This document shows, piece after piece, positions 1 to 11,849 of a DNA stretch of 64,000 nucleotides; the stretch's first letter is position 1, and every line of letters starts with the position of its first letter. The position numbers and the translations under genes are program-made. Source of the DNA: Bimuria novae-zelandiae CBS 107.79 (lineage: Eukaryota; Ascomycota; Dothideomycetes; Pleosporales; Didymosphaeriaceae); contig ML976803.1 of NCBI GenBank assembly GCA_010015655.1, forward strand, positions 22,595 through 86,594, given 5' to 3'. Below the pieces are notes generated by a model, which saw nothing but the letters and a program-made list of their open reading frames with translations, was not told where the DNA came from and searched no databases.

Positions 1-3000
1 CCTTAAACTTGTAAAGATAGCTATCTTCGTCGAACTTATAATTAAATACCTATATAAGCGAGAGTACCTTAATACCTTGCTTAGCCACTATCTTTCTATT
101 TATCTTTATCTTGCAGAAACAGCCCTTGTCCTACACCTAGCGATACTCTTATCGAATGGCCTCTATAAACTACTTACCGAATTAGTGATACTTTAGCTAG
201 TGTATAGACTTTGGTTTAAGGGGTAATTAGCTCCTGTAAAGTTGCTAGTTATTAAGAAAGCTAGATCCGCTATTTTAGCCTTGCTTAACGTTTATTAAAG
301 TTGTAAAAGTATAAAGATATTTGTTAACGCGCCTAGCGCTAAAAATCGCCGCATGTAACTAAGGATTATTATAGTTTATTAGCCTACGCTTACGCCTGCC
401 TAAAACGATATTTTCCTCTAAAAAAAATTAAGGTTTTAACGCTAAGGAGCATTATTTATATGCCTATTAGGCATATAGTCTAGTATTTTAGTTATAAAAT
501 AGTTTATAACTAGTTACTAGGTAGGTAAAGGCGGTGTTAAGTGCGCGTTAAAAAAATTAAGTGTCTTTATCTTCTTGTGCTAAGACTCTTTCCCTTAACA
601 CTAAATCCTCCTTACCCCTAAGCTACTGCTATAATTAAGCCTTATTTTACTCTAATTTGTTTTCTAGCGTTTAAATTTATTCGTCTAGAATAACGTTATC
701 GCCTCGTTTATCCAGATTTCTAGCTACCAGGCATGATATGTTATAAAATAAAGCGTCTACTATACGCTATATCTCTTTAACTTACTTAGTAATTGCGGAA
801 GCCTTCTTATCTACTCTATACTTAACTTAGGAGAGAACTCCCTTGTTAGACGTAGTTAATTGCTAGAGTAATATACGCGCTCGCGCTTGCTGGGTTATTA
901 GTAAGTCCTTTACTTTAATATTATCTTTATTTAGCATCTCTAGCATATCTAATAGCTTAATAGATCTCGCAATAGCTTGCGCGTCATACCCATCTTTACT
1001 ACCTTTATAAAAACGACTTAGGTTAAAAATAACGTCTCTTACGCAAATAACTTGGTCCTTTATTAGTAGCTAAATTCTAAAGATATTAGTTAAATTATAT
1101 CCTACAAGATAGCTAATAAGAGCCCTAGACTGCGTCTTTACAGCCTTTAGCAGGTGTTTGTTTAATACGTATGCTTAATAACTAATAGGCCATATGTAAG
1201 AGACGATAGGCTTGTGTCTCTAGACAATCTTATACAGAGTTTTCCAGCCTAACGACCTCGTTAGCGTATAGTTAAGTAAGTACCTTACTATCTTATATAT
1301 CTCGTTCGCTAGCTTCTTAGGTAAGTTAGCCTATAACGTTAGCGCTCTCGCCTTCGTGCTAAGTGTCTTTTTAGCTATTTTAGCGCTGTCGTTCTGCTCT
1401 AGTATGTCTAATGCCCGCAGCTCTAAGCGTATTCTTAATTTATTATAAAGACTCTTAAACCTAAATCCTTTCTTATTATTAGCTTTTATAATAATTACGT
1501 CGCAATTAAACTGCCTTTAGATCCGCTAAATTACGCTAAGTAGCCAGGGACGCAACTTTCTAGCGTTTCTTGTCTTAGTTATTTCTACCTTATTCTTTTT
1601 AGAGTACTTGTCCACTGCATAAACAGCGTACCTATTATAATTATAGCAAAGCTTTCCGTGCTCGTGGATTTGTAAAATGTTAATAGTAATATAATAAAAC
1701 GGGCGCTCTACCATGTCTACTAGCGTACACCTAGACACCTGCTACGTAAGCTTCGCCTTATAACAAACTTGGTAATTAAGGTCCTGTTGCTCGACGTTTG
1801 TCACTTTAACGCTAACTATATTATCTTGTAAGTGTTAGATTACCTCTTTTAATAGATAACTTTATATAGCATAAGCAAGCTTCGCGCTAAGTTTCTAAGC
1901 AGGTTTTAGTATCCTTAATAGCGCTATCCTTGTCGCAAAGGTAGATAATGTTAGCTTCTTTAGTTACTTACTTGTCTTAACGTTAAGTAACTAGTGGCCC
2001 CGCTAGTACTCTAAATAAGTAATTACTCCTAAGCTCCTATATAAAACGTCTCTACTAGAGTTAAAGTAAATGCCTACATCACGACAGCAGCCTAGGCCTA
2101 TAACGCTTATTAAGAAGCCTAGTATAAAAGCGACGTAAGTAAGTGCTACACTCTTAACACTAGATAGCGTATAGATAAAGAGGCTAACTTTACCCTAGGC
2201 TTCTACTAAAATATAACTTACTCTAGTAGTAATAGTCCTACTATCGTGCTCCTTACGTTGCCTTTCCTAGCCTACCTAGTCCTCCGAGTTAATAATATAA
2301 GTATTACTACCTGGGTCTAGAATCTAGCGGTTTTATAAACCGTCACCCTCTGCGATAGCTGCGACTTCGAGATCTCTAGATAGTAGAGAGTTATTGTTTA
2401 TAAGGACAGCCTCTGCTGTAAAATTAGCTGCATAAGTAGTTAGAGTAGTAGGAGCTTTGCCGTCATCCGCTATAATTATCTCCTTAATGTCTATATTATT
2501 ACGCTTACGCTATTTGCCTAGGTACTCCTTTACCTTCTCTTTTAAGCTAGCGTTGTCCTTATAAGCCTTCTTAATACGCTCTTATATAGACTTCTTATTC
2601 TTAAAGTCTACGCGCCTGCCTTTAGCATATAGGTTAAGGTAATAGTAGTTTTCCTACTAGTAGCGAAATCCACACAAGTAGCTCTTGCCCTTATTATTAG
2701 AGCTATCCTTATCTAATTCTTAGATAGTCTTTGCTGCTTAAAGCTCTCCTGCTATTACCGTAAGTTAAAGGGCCCTAGGTCGAGTTATTTATAAGTAGTC
2801 CTTGTACGTTGCGATCTTATCTTTTAATAATAGAGTAGTTGTCTAGCTAGTGCGCTGTTACTTAAGATAACTCGCTAGCGTAGGCGCTCTATACTCTAAA
2901 TCTACTACCTTAATAGCTACTAGAAAATCCTCTACTAATTAGTTATCCGCGATGTCTAATAGCGAAACCGCATACGCCTGCCTTATTACGTTAAGCTAGT

Positions 3001-3553
3001 CCCTTAGCTAAATCTTTATACTTTTATCCCTTAGTGGCACGTATAACTAGCGATACTTCTCTTTTAGTTCGCGCTTAATTATAGTTATCGTAAGCGATAA
3101 GTAGGCCTTAAGAGTAACTAGACGTTTATAAGTAGTGTCCTTACCCTATAGTAAGTACAGGTTGCGTTAATATATAGTGCGCGCTATTTTAGAGTTAAAG
3201 AGAGTAAGTGCTCTTTACTAATGCTTAAATACTAAAAGATCTTACTTATACCTCTAATATAAGAATTAGTAGCGCGTAAACCCTTTATCGTTAAGATCTT
3301 ACTTAGTGTAATTTACTAGTATAGGGATTAGTTCCTTATTTACCCCTGCGCGTGGCAACGCGTCTTTTAGCTCTAGCGGAGTAGGCGCTGTTAATTGCTT
3401 TAAATCTGCCTCTGGCACGTTAGGATCTACATACTCCCACAGCCTATACTATTGCGCTGTATCTTTACGCAAAAATAACCAAGCTTGCTAGTCCTTGGGC
3501 GTCTTAAGGATCACTCCTATCGCTCGGGATACTGCCTGCAATTCGGCCGTCAT
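1..3553 (-). mobile_element. RIP-degraded Ty1/Copia element, gag to start of RT
   Basis: Read on the minus strand from an ATG at 3551-3553, the translation is Gag-like: an opening MTAELQAVSRAIG and a Copia-type stretch ending QYRLWEYVDPNVPE, broken by TAG/TAA where Gln or Trp is expected. Further along (about 1740 to 800) comes the integrase with its C-terminal part, including KTLSTKARALTL, LGWKTLYKIV and YDAQAIARSIKLLDM. At about 60-1 the start of the Copia RT appears (VFNYKFDED, then YLYKFK), so the rest of pol lies left of the window. Stops are frequent and nearly all fit C-to-T or G-to-A change at CpA/TpG. It is a dead copy. No left LTR can be seen; the right end is probably within 3554-3960. 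Confidence 0.85.
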
Positions 3554-3960
3554 CGTGATTGTATGGAGAGGGCAAACAAATGGTATGTGTGAAAGATTAG
3601 ACGACTAAGAGCGATCACTAACTGCAATAGCTGAGTTGCCCGACAAAACACTATGCCGGGCTCATAACTGTGAACCAAATAACTCCTGTATATCCCCCTC
3701 TGCCACTAGAGGTAAGCTATCTCCTATATACCCAGGCGCAAACATCCTAGATAACTGGCAAACAGCAAACAAAAGGAAAATAAGCCATCAGCTCGGTGGC
3801 AAACATCAAACCTCACAATGACAACCTGCGCAACGTACTGGTCCAGGGCAACCAGCTACACCCAGTTATGCGTAAATGGGGCCATCCATGGCTCCTTGTG
3901 AATTAACCTAAACGCACCGCAGCCGCCAGCTGCCACCTCACAGAGACTGAGCTACGCTAG
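3554..3960. other. Less mutated spacer between two opposite Copia relics
   Basis: About 400 bp of balanced base composition with few RIP-type changes. It lies upstream of the minus-strand Copia gag and just before the plus-strand Copia relic. It could contain the 5' LTR and leader of the minus-strand element, but I could not find a clean TG..CA pair or a target duplication. A short open frame at 3636-3821 resembles no known protein and is treated as chance. Confidence 0.4.
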
Positions 3961-6905
3961 CTCCACCGACAATTTAGCCACCTATTAGCTCGTTAGCTCT
4001 ACGACTTGCTTATTCGCGCTAGCTATAATAACGTCTATAAGGAGCTTATTAATAAGCTTGTTAAGTACTGCTAATAGTGCTAACTAAATTAGAAAGCACC
4101 TAGACGCTTTAGATTTAAGCTTAAGGAACTAGACCTAGACTTTAACTATAAAGTAATTATTAACATTATGTACCTAAATAGAAAACCTGTCCTATATATA
4201 GTTAATAACGTAACCGCCTTTTAAGCTGCTCGCTTCCTTAAAGATGCATTAGCTATAAGCACTTAGGACGCTCTACGGCATTACTAGATTAATACTTACC
4301 TTAGACCGCCTAAGTATCTTGTCTATAACGCTGGTAGGAACTTTATTTCTACTAAATTTAAGCAACTTACTAAGTCACTGTTAATTAATGTTAAAGAAGT
4401 ACCTATAGAAGCTTATAACAGCGTAGGCAAGGTAGAGCGGTACTATACTCTATTACGACATGCTTTTAAGACTATCTAAGCTAATTTACTTATAATAATA
4501 GACAGGCAGCTTATCTTGCAAATAACTATTAAAGCTTTTAATAACACAGTAGGTCCTAATAGCCTAGTACCTACGCTCCTTGTCTTCGGCGCCTACCTAC
4601 GAATAATAGAAGACTCTCCCCTGTTGCTATTAATTACTTAACGCGCTGCTACTATTAAAAAGGCTATAAGAGAAATACGATAGGTACACGAGACGCGTTA
4701 AATTAATAATACGCTAGTAACGCGTAATAGACCTACGACGCTTAAAATAACTATACTACCTATTAACTCTGATGTGCGCGTTTGGCGCGAGAAGGATAAA
4801 TAGATAGGCCCCTATAAGCTTATTACTATAACGAATAAGACCTGTACAATATAGCTACCGCATGGCCCTACAAATTTCCGCTTAACAGTTATTAAGTTAT
4901 ACTACACGGATACCTCCCCGACAAACAACGAACCAGCCACGCCACTAGCAATTAATAATAAGGATAATAGCTACTTAATAGATATACTAGACAACGGAGA
5001 CGATAATTAGGACAAAGACAGCGAAACTAGTGGGACTAACTAGTATTAAGAATAAGCTTCTAAACTCCCTTAATAAAAACGCGGCTAACCTAAAGGCAGT
5101 AAGAATAAGTCTAAAGCCACTATAGCCCGCGCAAACCCTTATAGGACAGCTTGTGTAGCTCCTATAGCGTACACTGTCCACGCAGCGCCTAACGAAGCTT
5201 ATATAATAGAGGTCTTTATAACGCACAAAGAGAACACTAACTGGCTACTTACTATATAGCTACGCCAAGAGCAAAAGATAACTACACTTAGTTAACTACT
5301 TAAGCTATTAAATAACAAGGAAATTAATAGCCTTATTACTAATAGAGTCTTCCGCTTTAAATAATACAATCCCGGTAAGCACGAAGAACGGATTTTTAAA
5401 TCGTAACTAGTACGCGAAATTAAAGGCAAGACTATTACTACCCTATACGAGAAATTACGTTTTATAGTGCAAGGCTATCAAGACGACGGCAAAGCAATAA
5501 TCCTTACCTAATTACTAACTATCTAGCGAGCTAGCTAATAAATTATACTAGCTATTGCTCCTTTACTTATGCGTAATAGAGTTCTGTTAATAAATAGAGA
5601 GATCTCGCTCTTGGCTGCGAGATATTACCTAAGCATACGTATAGTTACGTATAAAGCTTAACTAAGTAGTTATTGCCCACTTACCTAAGGAAATTAAATA
5701 TAAGTATCCACCTAGCACAGTTATAATAGTTAAGAAGCCTCTATATGGCCTAGCTAAAGCTAGTACCTATTAGTAGGCAATATACAGCGCTTATTATAAG
5801 GAAAAGCTTTACATAGAAACCTTAACGTATAATCCATGCCTGCTTATAACCACTACTTAGGACGCCTTTGGCATAGTAGGCATGTAGACTAACGATACAC
5901 TTATCCTTGCGGATAAACGTTTCTCTAACCTAAAGGAGAAGAAGTTAACATTTATAGCTAAGCTAAAGGAGAAGCTAATACCTACTACTTTATTAATTTT
6001 TAATAGCTACGTCCTATCGATTAGTTACACTAGCAAGCTCTTACTACAATAAAAGAATTAGGGTAAGAAGATTTATCTCATTAACGTAAGCTTAGCTAAC
6101 TATTAATAATAGTACGTTAAGTAGAGGGCTCGCGGCGCCTACATTACGAGCATCTACTAACTAGAGGCAACTTTTAACCTCTCTATTACTACATAAACTT
6201 AGGAGCCTACTGCTAACAACGTTAACGCGTTGAACAAACGCCTATAGTGGCAACTAAACAATCTTAATCGTGGCCTCACCTATAAGGCACTTAACCTAGC
6301 TTAGGCTAAAGTCTTTATCTTTGTTAACGGCTCCTTCGCAAACAACAAAGATTTAAGTAGCTAGATTAGCTACATAATTATAGTAGCTATAGAAGATATT
6401 GCTAACGCAGAGCTTACTATTTATAGCAATTTTATTTACTAGAGCTTTATAAAGAGTAAACGCGTGACCTGGAGCGTACTTGCATTAGAAATTTACGTAA
6501 TAGTAGGAGGCGTTAACCTTGCATACTCTATCACCTCGACGCTTGCCATAGTTACAAAGCAGCTTAGTCTGCTATCTCTCCCCCTAGTAGTTTATACGGA
6601 CTTATACTCACTGTATGAGTGTATTGTCAAGCTAGGAACGACTAAGGAAAAACGACTAATAATTAATATTATAGCCTTGCGTTAATTCTATAAGAGAAGG
6701 GAGTTATTTAAGGTTTAATAGGTAAATAGCTAAGATAACCCTGCTAACGCTATAACAAAAACATCGCTAAATAAAGCCCTAAAAACTCTTATTAGTACAA
6801 ACTCGCTGCGCGTATAAGTTAACGGATAGATAACACGCAAGGACCCTGCAAACTAGCTTTAATAATAATAATTATAACAACTACTATAGTTATTACCTTT
6901 TAACT
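3961..6905 (+). mobile_element. 5'-truncated Ty1/Copia element: integrase, RT, RNase H (RIP-degraded)
   Basis: The plus-strand translation with TAG/TAA interruptions gives a fungal Copia pol. Integrase core is at about 4140-4700 (VKEVPIEAYNSVGKVERYY), followed by the strand after integrase with LPHGPTNFRLTV near 4860. RT is at about 5390-6050, with D-I-T-x-A-Y-V near 5625 and the MQTNDTLILAD box near 5890 (MQTDDT with one D to N). RNase H is at about 6320-6800. The longest surviving open stretch, 6464-6685, is the RNase H segment ending in VCTDxYSLYECxVKLGTTKEKR-like sequence. Gag and protease are absent, so it is 5' truncated. The strand is opposite to the neighbouring Copia relic at 1-3553; the two could be parts of one rearranged locus or two families. 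Confidence 0.85.
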
Positions 6906-7206
6906 TTCGTAAACAGCCTCTCTAGCGAGTGTACACCTGATCCACACTTGTTTTTACTATAAAAGAAAAGCTGCTAGTGTCTGCACAGCCTCGCCTTCCG
7001 CACTAAGGGAACTGTGTAACCCTATTATACCCCTATACCCCCTCACTTCTAGTTAACCTAATACTGTACCGAAACCCCTTCGCCTCTATACCACCTGGTA
7101 CTCTATCACATCCACAAGAACTGGAAGGAAGGTTTATAGAACTATCATAGCACACACACAAGACAAGACAGACACCAGATACCAAAGACAGAGAGTTACT
7201 TGTTTA
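6906..7206. other. Short less mutated segment, possible Copia 3' end/LTR remnant
   Basis: About 300 bp between the end of Copia RNase H and the abrupt start of a truncated Gypsy RT at about 7207. It has far fewer TA-rich changes than either side. A TGTACACC...CCGACA span (about 6935-7206) begins with TG and ends with CA as an LTR would, but I see no matching flanking duplication. No gene is visible. Confidence 0.3.
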
Positions 7207-10200
7207 TTCCTTGCTACCTGTGAACCGACACCTATACTCTTTATTTAAAAGAAAGACGGCAAGCTGCGACTCTATATAAATTATAAATAGTTAAATACTA
7301 TAACTATTAAAAACTACTATTTATTACCCCTAATAATAGAGCTTATAGATCGACTTCGAGGAGCTAAGTTGTTTACGAAATTTAATATCTAAGATAGATT
7401 TTATAGGATTTAAATAGTAAAAGGTTATAAGTAGAAAATAGCTTTCTACACGCAATATAGCCTCTTTAAGTATATAATTATGCTAATAGGGCTAACTAAC
7501 GCACTAGCAACCTTTTAGGAACTTATAAATTAGGTATTATATAAATACTTAAGCGTATTCTGCACAGCATACCTCGATAATATATTAATATACTTAAGCG
7601 GAACCTTAGAAGAACACAAGAAACATGTTCGCAAGGTGTTATAAAAGCTATAGGAGCACAGAGTGCTCCTACACCCTAAGAAATACAAATTTCACGTCAC
7701 AGAAACGGAATATCTGGGATTCGTAATATCCAAGGAAGGTGTTAAAATAGACTTAAAAAAATCGCAATAATAGAAGAATAGCTACTATTAGAATTAGTAA
7801 AAGATATCTAATCGTTTTTAGGCTTTACTAACTTCTATCGTAAATTTATTAAGAACTACTTTAAGGTTACTACTTTACTAATAGAGCGTATAAAGAAAGG
7901 AAAATAGCAACCTCTATAAAAAGAAAAAAAAAAAAAACTTAAAAATAATTAAAGCGCCTATTCCTAACGGCACCCCTACTATAGATATATAACCTAGAAT
8001 GGCAATATCGCATCTATACGGACGCATCGGACTATACGCTAGGGGCCGTATTATTATAAAAATATAATAATAAGAAGTAGAGCCTAGTCTTTTATTATAT
8101 AAGAAAGCTTTTAGGAGCAAAACTTAATTATAAAATCTATAATAAAGAACTACTAATAATTATTAACTATTTTAAGTAATAGGAAGCGTAGCTTAAAAGA
8201 GCTAAGCACTAAATAAAGGTATTCTTTAATTACCTTAATCTTATACGCTTTATAATAACTAAAAAGCTTAATTAATAATAGGCTAGATAGTCTAAATAAA
8301 TAGTAGAATTTAACTTTTGTATTACGTATCTACTAAGAAATATAAACGCCATAGTAAACGTACTTAGTAGATAATTAGATCTTGTAAAAGAAGATAATAA
8401 AGGTAACTATATTATAATTTTAACCTATGCGAAAGATAGAACCTTTTACTATAATAAAATATAGCTTGCGCTAGCACTAGAAGTGCAACGCGTGGACTTT
8501 ACCTATTACGGACTAATTATAGATAGAATACAGGACTACGAAAGGCTTATAAACGAGGATTACTAAGCGTAAAATTTTTATAAAGCTATAAAATTAATAG
8601 TAAAAGACTATTAAAACTATATTTAAATTAGTAAGCAAGTGGCTCTACTGCTAATTAAAAAGTTATATAAAAATAAAAACTAGGGATACCTAAAAATTAC
8701 TAAAATAACGCGTTAGATCGCGAATAAATATACTATCCCTAGGCTACGCTAAGTAGTATAAAAGGTTCTAGGTAACTATTTAGCTTGTTATAAGAATAAG
8801 CTTAAGAAATATAAGCCTTATATCCTCTTATAGCTACTATAGCCACCCCTAGGACTATAGTCTAGTGTAACTATAGACTTTATCGTAAAACTACTAGCAT
8901 TATTAGTACTAAAAAATAAAGATTCTTATAACTTAATTTTTGTTATAATCTATTAACTTACTAAGGAGTTAAGATTCGTGCTAATTAGAGAAGCTATATT
9001 AGTAAAAAAAATTAGCCTATATAGTAGAATAAGAACTAATATTATAGATTAGATAACTAGACAGGTTTATTACAGACAGGGCTAAGATATTTATATTATT
9101 ATATTAGACTACGTTTATAGCTAAATTAGGAATTAAGTATAAGCTTATAATAAGCTTCTACCCTAAAATAAATAGCTAAACTAAGCTAACAAACTAGTCA
9201 TTAGAATAATACCTCTAGATATATATAAATAAGCTCTAGGATAATTAGGTTAAGCTATTACTAATAGTATAGCTAGCATACAATAGCGCAAGATCGGCGA
9301 CTATAGGTTACTCGCCATACTATGCCAACCACGGATGTGAGCCGACGACTTACCAAGATCCGTTGGACATTTAAAGCGTTGTAAAAGACATAGCTAATAA
9401 AGCTAGCCTTATGCGAGATCTGCACGAGACGCTATATAAAAATATTACGTAACGTAATAAGTAAATAGCGTAATAAGCAAATAAGAAAAAGATTATAAGA
9501 ATAATTTTTAAAAAGGGGAATAGAGTCCTCCTCTTATAAAAAAATTTTAAGATAAAAAGACTAAGCAAGAAGTTAAATAACTTTTAAAAAAGACTATTTA
9601 AGGTACAGGAGGTTAAAGGACTAGTAAATTTTAAACTATAGTTACTTATAAATACACGTATACACCTAGTCTTTTATAAATTATTATTAGAACTAGTACT
9701 ACTAGACGCCGAACTAAAATTGCATTTAAAACTTAAAAACAAAGAATATAAAGTTAAAGTAATTAAAGACTTATAAAACATTAGATATTAGCATAAGTAC
9801 TTAGTAAAATAGGAAGGATAGCTAGAGAGCTATAATACGTAAGAACTAGTACAGAACCTTATAAACTATAAGATAGCGCTAGAGAAGTTCTACGCAGAGT
9901 ATCTAAGAATTCTATAGTTAGATTAGCTAGAAACTTAAAAAAGTTAAAAGACGTAGAAGGGTTAAAAAAAGTAAATAAGTTAGCCTATAACTAGCCTAAG
10001 TTAGATACAGGCAGTAATAATAAAAATAGAACAAGGGCGCTAGTGTCTATACTCTTGAAAAAAAAAGCTTTAGAATCTTAGCCTTACGCTCTAAATACTT
10101 TAGCTTTTTTATTAATATAATTTTTTTAACTCGCTACAACGCTTTTTCTCTTAAATATTAAATACCTTTTACTCTGTTTAAGCTAGTTCCTCCTTCAAGT

Positions 10201-10640
10201 AAAAAATATTACTTTAAAGGCAGCGTTACTTTACTTTTATTTTTTAATACTTAGTCCGCGTTAAAACTAAACTATACTAAACTTTTACTTAAATATAGTA
10301 GGCGTAGAAGCTAGTAAATAACTTTACTATATACTTTAGCCCCTTCTCTTTATACCGCCTATATAGAGTTAGTATCTTAACATCTACGTCTAGAATATCT
10401 TTTCTCTAGTCCTAGCAGCATTAGTTAGAAGATATTATTAAGACTTTAGGCATAATTAGGCAGGCGATAAGAAGAGTATAAGATAAACTTATAGTAAGGA
10501 CCCTAATAGATACTTATACGCGCGCACGCTAGCGTCGCTATATATTTATAAAATAATAAATATTAAGATAATTACTTTAAAAGGAAGGATAGTATTATAA
10601 GCTTAAAAAACCTAAATAGTAATATAATTATAAATAAGGA
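7207..10640 (+). mobile_element. 5'-truncated, RIP-degraded Gypsy chromovirus (same family as 25,352-32,265)
   Basis: From 7207 the sequence aligns by eye to 28,590 onward of the complete Gypsy, with many C-to-T and G-to-A differences. RT starts at KxDGKLRLxxxY, and the YxDD box reads [11 protein letters not shown] near 7570. RNase H follows at about 7950-8350, then an integrase zinc-binding region and core at about 8600-9250. A near-copy of a GYS-YANHGCEPTT stretch is near 9310, and the chromodomain lies at about 9740-9900. Gag, protease and the 5' LTR are missing. 10,000-10,620 corresponds in position to the antisense ORF of the complete copy; a Cys/Tyr-rich, Lys-rich minus-strand frame can be traced but is too damaged to be sure. 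A purine run near 10,645 (GGGGGAG) may be the polypurine tract. Confidence 0.85.
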
Positions 10641-10925
10641 TAAATTGGGGGAGTAAACAATCAGACGGAAAGCCTGCATCGGGAAATGGAGGCACCCCGT
10701 TCGGGCAATCCGGGCCTCGCTTGCGGTTTCGCGCTACGCCCAAACGGGCAATCGATCTCGACGTCCCATCATAAAAGTCCTCTCTCTCCCGCCGTTATTT
10801 TCCCTCCCTTTTCTCTCTACTCTTATCCCTCCATCCGCGACCCCCGCCCCTCGCCTGCGCCAACCGCCGCCCCCTCCCCCCCGTCCAATCGTCCTTCGTG
10901 AGGCATTTTTCTCGAACCTAGTCGC
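10641..10925. other. GC-rich un-RIPed segment, no gene recognised
   Basis: GC-rich and pyrimidine-rich sequence (CCCTCCC, CCGCCCCC runs) between the Gypsy relic and the minisatellite. Open frames on both strands here are long only because of the base composition and encode Pro/Ser/Arg-rich low-complexity strings. It may be the start of an LTR whose body contains the minisatellite, but no matching copy is in the window. Confidence 0.35.
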
Positions 10926-11011
10926 CCGCTGACTGGGACACCTGTTCGGGGCAACAAATATAACTAGGGCGCCTATCCAAGAAGAAAATTCCCGGGACGC
11001 CTCTCTGGGGC

Positions 11012-11234
11012 TGTCACGGGACCACGTGAGACTCACGCACGGAGATTGTGCACGGACCTATCCCGGAACGGATTTACGTGTAGTCCGTGATCACTAAAGG
11101 ATCACGGACGTGAAAACCTTTTTCCTCTTCTTTGTGCTACGTTTTGTATCTAGTCTCAACCCCTACTAGGCAATATCATCGCCAGTTGTTCCTTGAGCAT
11201 CGCTGCTGAGTCAGGTCGCAGTCGAACCGTGACA
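11012..11234 (+). mobile_element. 223-bp TG..CA element A (solo-LTR- or MITE-like), TSD GGGGC
   Basis: Begins TGTCACGGGACC and ends GAACCGTGACA, so the two ends form an 8-bp inverted repeat (TGTCACGG/CCGTGACA). It is flanked by GGGGC at 11,007-11,011 and at 11,235-11,239, a 5-bp target duplication. An almost identical copy in the opposite direction lies at 11,434-11,656. Length, TG..CA ends and 5-bp duplication fit a solo LTR. A small non-autonomous DNA element with a 5-bp target site is the alternative. No internal coding sequence. Confidence 0.85.
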
Positions 11235-11433
11235 GGGGCAATAAGTATAACTGGGACGCCTGTCCGGAGCGACAAATATGACTGGGACGCCTGTCTGGGA
11301 AGAAAATTCCCGGGACGCCTCTCCAGGGCGATAGGTCTAACTAGGACGCCTGTCCGGGGCGACAAATATGACTGGGACGCCTGTCCGGGAAGAAAATTTC
11401 CAGGACGCCTCTCTAGGGCAATATATCTAACTG

Positions 11434-11656
11434 TGTCACGGTTCGTCTGCGATCTGACTCAGCAGCGATGCTCAAGGAACAATTGGCGATGATATTGCCT
11501 AGTAGGGGTTGAGACTAGATACAAGACGTAGCACAAAGAAGAGGAAAAAGGTTTTCACGTCCGTGATCCTTTAGTGATCACGGATTACACGTAAATCCGT
11601 TCCGGGATAGGTCCGTGCACAATCTCCGTGCGTGAGTCTCACGTGGTCCCGTGACA
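11434..11656 (-). mobile_element. 223-bp TG..CA element B, inverted copy of A, TSD AACTG
   Basis: The reverse complement of this segment matches 11,012-11,234 with only a few differences (for example TTTTGTATC versus TCTTGTATC). It has its own 5-bp duplication, AACTG at 11,429-11,433 and 11,657-11,661, so it inserted independently of copy A. Together A and B make a large inverted repeat with about 200 bp between the arms, able to form a long hairpin in single-stranded DNA or RNA. Confidence 0.85.
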
Positions 11657-11697
11657 AACTGGGATGCCTATCCAGGAAGAGAAATCCGGAGACGCTA

Positions 11698-11720
11698 ATT
11701 AATTAATAATTAATTAATTA
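11698..11720. repeat. TTAA microsatellite at transposon insertion point
   Basis: A run of TAAT/TTAA repeats directly left of the Fot1/Pogo-type terminal repeat. Its last TA (11,719-11,720) is the presumed target duplication, matched by TA at 20,360-20,361. Confidence 0.7.
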
Positions 11721-11849
11721 ACGTGTCCGGTAAGCGAGCTGCGCAGGCAAGCGAGCTACGCACCCTACTAACTTTTTATAATATATTACTTTTTAACTAT
11801 AATAGCTTAACTAACTACTTCTTAATTACCTTATAATAAAGCTAATATT

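Larger units (their letters stand above)
10926..11695 (+). repeat. Minisatellite with ~90-bp higher-order unit of three ~30-bp subunits
   Basis: Subunits all carry GGGACGCCTxTCC but alternate in the second half: one continues GGGGCGACAAATATG, the next GGGAAGAAAATTCCC, the third AGGGCGATAGGTCTA. The order repeats across 10,926-11,011, 11,235-11,433 and the remnant at 11,657-11,695. The array is interrupted by two 223-bp elements in opposite orientation. Each is flanked by a direct 5-bp duplication of array sequence, showing the array was there first. Confidence 0.85.

Noticed and set aside
10926..11433. Possible CRISPR-like array of ~30-bp repeats
   Set aside because: Subunits are contiguous without unique spacers, and the setting is eukaryotic.
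10686..11492. Several 70-100-codon frames on both strands in the GC-rich minisatellite area
   Set aside because: They follow the repeat units and base composition, and no protein family is recognisable.
11012..11656. One single palindromic DNA transposon with ~220-bp terminal repeats
   Set aside because: Each arm has its own 5-bp duplication (GGGGC, AACTG) and its own terminal inverted repeat, so two insertions explain it better.
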